DNA of 20,217 bases from an uncultured Clostridia bacterium (GTDB lineage: Bacteria > Bacillota > Clostridia > UBA1381), in the NCBI GenBank assembly GCA_934454215.1, contig CAKSGG010000055.1, positions 1 to 20,217 on the forward strand, given 5' to 3'. Position numbers and translations under genes: made by a program. The notes beneath the pieces are model-generated. The model was not told the origin of the DNA, searched no databases, and was given only the letters and a program-made list of their open reading frames with translations. Positions within the stretch are counted from its first letter, which is position 1, and the number at the start of each line of letters is the position of its first letter. Shown one piece after another: positions 18,137 through 20,217 of this stretch.

Positions 18137-19540
18137 ATGAACATCAATATTGATTATACAAAAACAACAGGGAAAAAGATAAAGCCGATGCACGCAATAA
18201 ACGGCGGTGCTGTCGGTGATTATAACGTTTCGGAAAACAGTGCGGATATAATAAGAGAACTGAATATTCCGTATGCACGAAATCACGATGTTGCATATCC
18301 GTTCGGACAGGGCGTGTTTGTCGATGTACATTGTATTTTCAGAAACTTTGACGCGGACGAGAATGACCCGAATTCATATGATTTTTATTATACGGATATT
18401 TATGTTAAAGAAACTATAGAAGCAGGAGCGCAGGTTTATTATCGTCTCGGTGAATCGATTGATCACGGAAAGAAGAAAAACTATGTTCATCCGCCAAAGG
18501 ATTTTGCGAAATGGGCGAGAATATGCGAGCATATTATACGCCATTATAACGAGGGTTGGGCAGACGGATTTAAGTTCGGCATAGAATACTGGGAAATATG
18601 GAACGAACCCGAGGGCGTTCCGTCGAGCGAGTACACTCCGATGTGGACGGGAACAAAGGAACAGTTTTTCGAGTTTTACAAAACAGCGGCAAATCACTTG
18701 AAAAACTGTTTCGGTAATACAATTAAAATCGGCGGCTATGCCGCAATTTCTATAGTCGGACTTGCCGAAGAAACCCGCGATGAGCGCGAATACTGGCCGG
18801 GTAATCTGCGTTCGGGTACTTTGTATTACGCCGAATATATTCGTGATTTTCTTGAATACATTTCATCGGGTGAGAACAATGCACCGCTTGACTTTTTTGC
18901 TTTTCACAAATATAACAACAGCATAACGTCGCTTGATGATTTCAGACATTCGGTGACGGCACTGAGAGAAACTCTCGATAAATACGGATTCTCGGGTACG
19001 GAGATTGTATGTGATGAATGGAATCATCTAATTCCGGGCAATCGTGATAAAACAAAGGGGATAACATCGGCTGTTGGGGTTGCGGCGCAGATGTGTGAGG
19101 CACAGTTTTTACCTGTTGATATGATGATGTATTATATGCTCAGAAATTCGTCATCATATAACGGAATTTCGACGGATACGGACGGTTGTGTAAAAAAAGA
19201 AAAGGCATATTATGCTTTGAAAGCATTCGGCAAGTTATATAAAATGGAGAACGAGGTTGAATGTGGTGAAGGTTCGGATTTTATAAAGATTTTGGCGGCG
19301 AGAGATAAATCAAAGTGCGGTATGATTATTGCCAATATGGGGGTTGCGCAAAATTGTGTGCTGAATTATAAATTCGGTGACGAACCGATGAAAACGTTGT
19401 CTGTTTTTGTGACTGATAAAGAGCGTGACGAGGAACTTGTTTTAAAGCTTTCGTTTAAACGCAGCAATTCAAAGGCACTGTTTGTCATTCCCGAAAATTC
19501 AATTGTGTATATTGAATTTGAATTGTTTGACGAAGAATAA
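18137..19540 (+). CDS. Intracellular GH39-like glycoside hydrolase (beta-xylosidase-type)
   Basis: This encodes 467 residues. The ATG at 18137 has an AGGAG site nine bases upstream. There is no signal peptide or membrane segment, so it acts in the cytoplasm. A TIM-barrel enzyme of clan GH-A is indicated by YWEIWNEPEG, with E157 as the likely acid/base, and EIVCDEWNH, with E294 as the likely nucleophile. The DEWN phrase resembles the ITEWN of GH39 beta-xylosidases, and the early NGGAVGDYN and later FFAFHKYNN also fit a GH39-type barrel. The C-terminal 100 residues form a short beta-sandwich (SKCGMIIANMG ... ENSIVYIEFEL), as in GH39. Size is near the family norm of about 500. GH39 includes beta-xylosidases, alpha-L-iduronidases and other exo-enzymes, so the sugar is uncertain. 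Placement right after a sugar-binding lipoprotein suggests it degrades imported oligosaccharides. Confidence 0.85.
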   Translation: MNINIDYTKTTGKKIKPMHAINGGAVGDYNVSENSADIIRELNIPYARNHDVAYPFGQGVFVDVHCIFRNFDADENDPNSYDFYYTDIYVKETIEAGAQVYYRLGESIDHGKKKNYVHPPKDFAKWARICEHIIRHYNEGWADGFKFGIEYWEIWNEPEGVPSSEYTPMWTGTKEQFFEFYKTAANHLKNCFGNTIKIGGYAAISIVGLAEETRDEREYWPGNLRSGTLYYAEYIRDFLEYISSGENNAPLDFFAFHKYNNSITSLDDFRHSVTALRETLDKYGFSGTEIVCDEWNHLIPGNRDKTKGITSAVGVAAQMCEAQFLPVDMMMYYMLRNSSSYNGISTDTDGCVKKEKAYYALKAFGKLYKMENEVECGEGSDFIKILAARDKSKCGMIIANMGVAQNCVLNYKFGDEPMKTLSVFVTDKERDEELVLKLSFKRSNSKALFVIPENSIVYIEFELFDEE

Positions 19541-19551
19541 TACGGAAAAAA

Positions 19552-19598
19552 CTGCCGAAACAGCGTATACGGATTGTTTTATGCGCTGTTTCGGTCAG
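19552..19598. terminator. Hairpin between glycosidase and nucleoside hydrolase genes
   Basis: CCGAAACAGCG at 19555-19565 is the exact reverse complement of CGCTGTTTCGG at 19584-19594, and the pairing extends by three more bases (CTG/CAG) with one bulge. The loop is 18 bases. The hairpin begins 12 bases after the upstream stop. There is no U-run after the stem, so it is more likely an mRNA stabiliser or partial attenuator than a full intrinsic terminator. Confidence 0.5.
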
Positions 19599-19623
19599 TC
19601 AAATTATGAAATGGGGAAGAAAT

Positions 19624-20217
19624 ATGAGTGACTTAATAAGAATCCCGAATGTTCCGACGGGAATGGCAGACGTTATTTTGGATACGGACGCGTTTAATGA
19701 GATAGATGACCAATTCGCGATAGCGTATATGATTAAATCAAGTGAAAAGCTGAATGTAAAGGGGATATGCGCCGCTCCGTTCTTTAATTCAAATTCCGAT
19801 TCGCCGAAAGACGGAATGAAAAAAAGCTATAATGAAATTAAAAAACTGTTGAATCTGATGGACAAAGGCGACATAATACAAAATGTATTTAAAGGTTCAG
19901 ACAGATATTTAACGGATGAAAAAACGCCCGTTGAGTCCGATGCGGCGCGGTTTATTGCGGATTTGGCAAGTGAATATTCTGCCGACAGACCGCTGTATAT
20001 TGTGTCTATCGGTGCGATAACAAATGTTGCATCGGCGATATTGATGAATCCCGAGATAGTCGATAAAACGGTTGTCGTTTGGCTCGGCGGACATTCTTTG
20101 GAATATTATGATACCAAAGAGTTTAATATGATGCAGGATGTTGCGGCGGCAAGAGTGATTTTCGGATGCGGTGTTCCGCTGGTACAGCTTCCTTGTATGG
20201 GTGTTGTGGACGTGTTT
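19624..20217 (+). CDS. Nucleoside hydrolase-family protein (inosine-uridine preferring type), cut by window end
   Basis: The ATG at 19624 follows a GGGGAAGAA site, and the frame stays open for 198 codons to the last base. The family usually has about 310-330 residues, so roughly the last third is missing. No signal peptide is seen, so it is cytoplasmic. Family marks are ILDTDAFNEIDDQFAIAYM at residues 18-36 (the calcium-binding Asp cluster, D20, D22, D28, D29), SIGAITNVASAI near 133-144, and EFNMMQDVAAARVIF with E166, N168 and D172, matching the family's EFN...D...A motif. Classic members have DTDPGxDD. Here two extra residues separate DTD from DD, as in a divergent subgroup. Known members hydrolyse the N-glycosidic bond of ribonucleosides. 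In this sugar locus the substrate may be another ribofuranosyl-like compound, but that is inference. Confidence 0.87.
   Translation, partial: MSDLIRIPNVPTGMADVILDTDAFNEIDDQFAIAYMIKSSEKLNVKGICAAPFFNSNSDSPKDGMKKSYNEIKKLLNLMDKGDIIQNVFKGSDRYLTDEKTPVESDAARFIADLASEYSADRPLYIVSIGAITNVASAILMNPEIVDKTVVVWLGGHSLEYYDTKEFNMMQDVAAARVIFGCGVPLVQLPCMGVVDVF

Noticed and set aside
1..20217. CRISPR arrays, tRNA or rRNA genes and intact transposases
   Set aside because: No regularly spaced repeats, cloverleaf-type sequence, rRNA-like segments or transposase-like proteins were seen on either strand.

Overview
The window reads as chromosomal DNA of a moderately AT-rich Bacillota bacterium, most likely an anaerobic member of the Clostridia. 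The signs are strong purine-rich ribosome binding sites, Gram-positive signal peptides, a lipobox lipoprotein, S-layer homology (SLH) domains, and GC-rich intergenic hairpins of a kind I associate with uncultured gut Clostridia. The mix of SLH proteins and plant-polysaccharide-type enzymes recalls pectin- or hemicellulose-degrading gut Clostridia such as Monoglobus. That taxonomic guess is inference only.

All nine genes lie on the + strand. The layout is: the tail of an SLH protein (1-216); an SLH protein with an unrecognised beta-rich body (247-2958); two large secreted putative clan GH-A glycoside hydrolases with different accessory modules (2973-6404 and 6412-9867); a secreted protein with two LamG-like modules and no visible catalytic domain (9888-12299); a 213-base gap holding a hairpin-forming, possibly mobile element; a 1248-residue secreted protein with three LamG-like modules (12513-16259); a 388-base gap packed with palindromic repeats; a sugar-type ABC transporter lipoprotein (16648-18060); an intracellular GH39-like enzyme (18137-19540); and the start of a nucleoside hydrolase-family protein cut by the window end (19624 onward).

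The first five genes are separated by only 7-30 bases and are probably co-transcribed. The next two genes are each preceded by a larger gap with strong secondary structure, so they may be expressed separately or at different levels. The last three genes have gaps of 76 and 83 bases, each with a hairpin.

The best reading is a glycan-utilisation locus. SLH proteins would sit on the cell wall, secreted GH-A enzymes and LamG-type proteins would bind and cut a polysaccharide outside the cell, the lipoprotein would capture released oligosaccharides, and the cytoplasmic GH39-like enzyme would finish them. Permease genes are not in the window, and the substrate cannot be read from sequence. The most unusual points are the large LamG-type proteins without catalytic domains, a C-terminal module that seems to be shared by three otherwise different secreted proteins, GH-A enzymes I cannot place in a known family, a nucleoside hydrolase homologue with an altered metal-binding motif in a sugar locus, and two distinct palindromic elements between genes.
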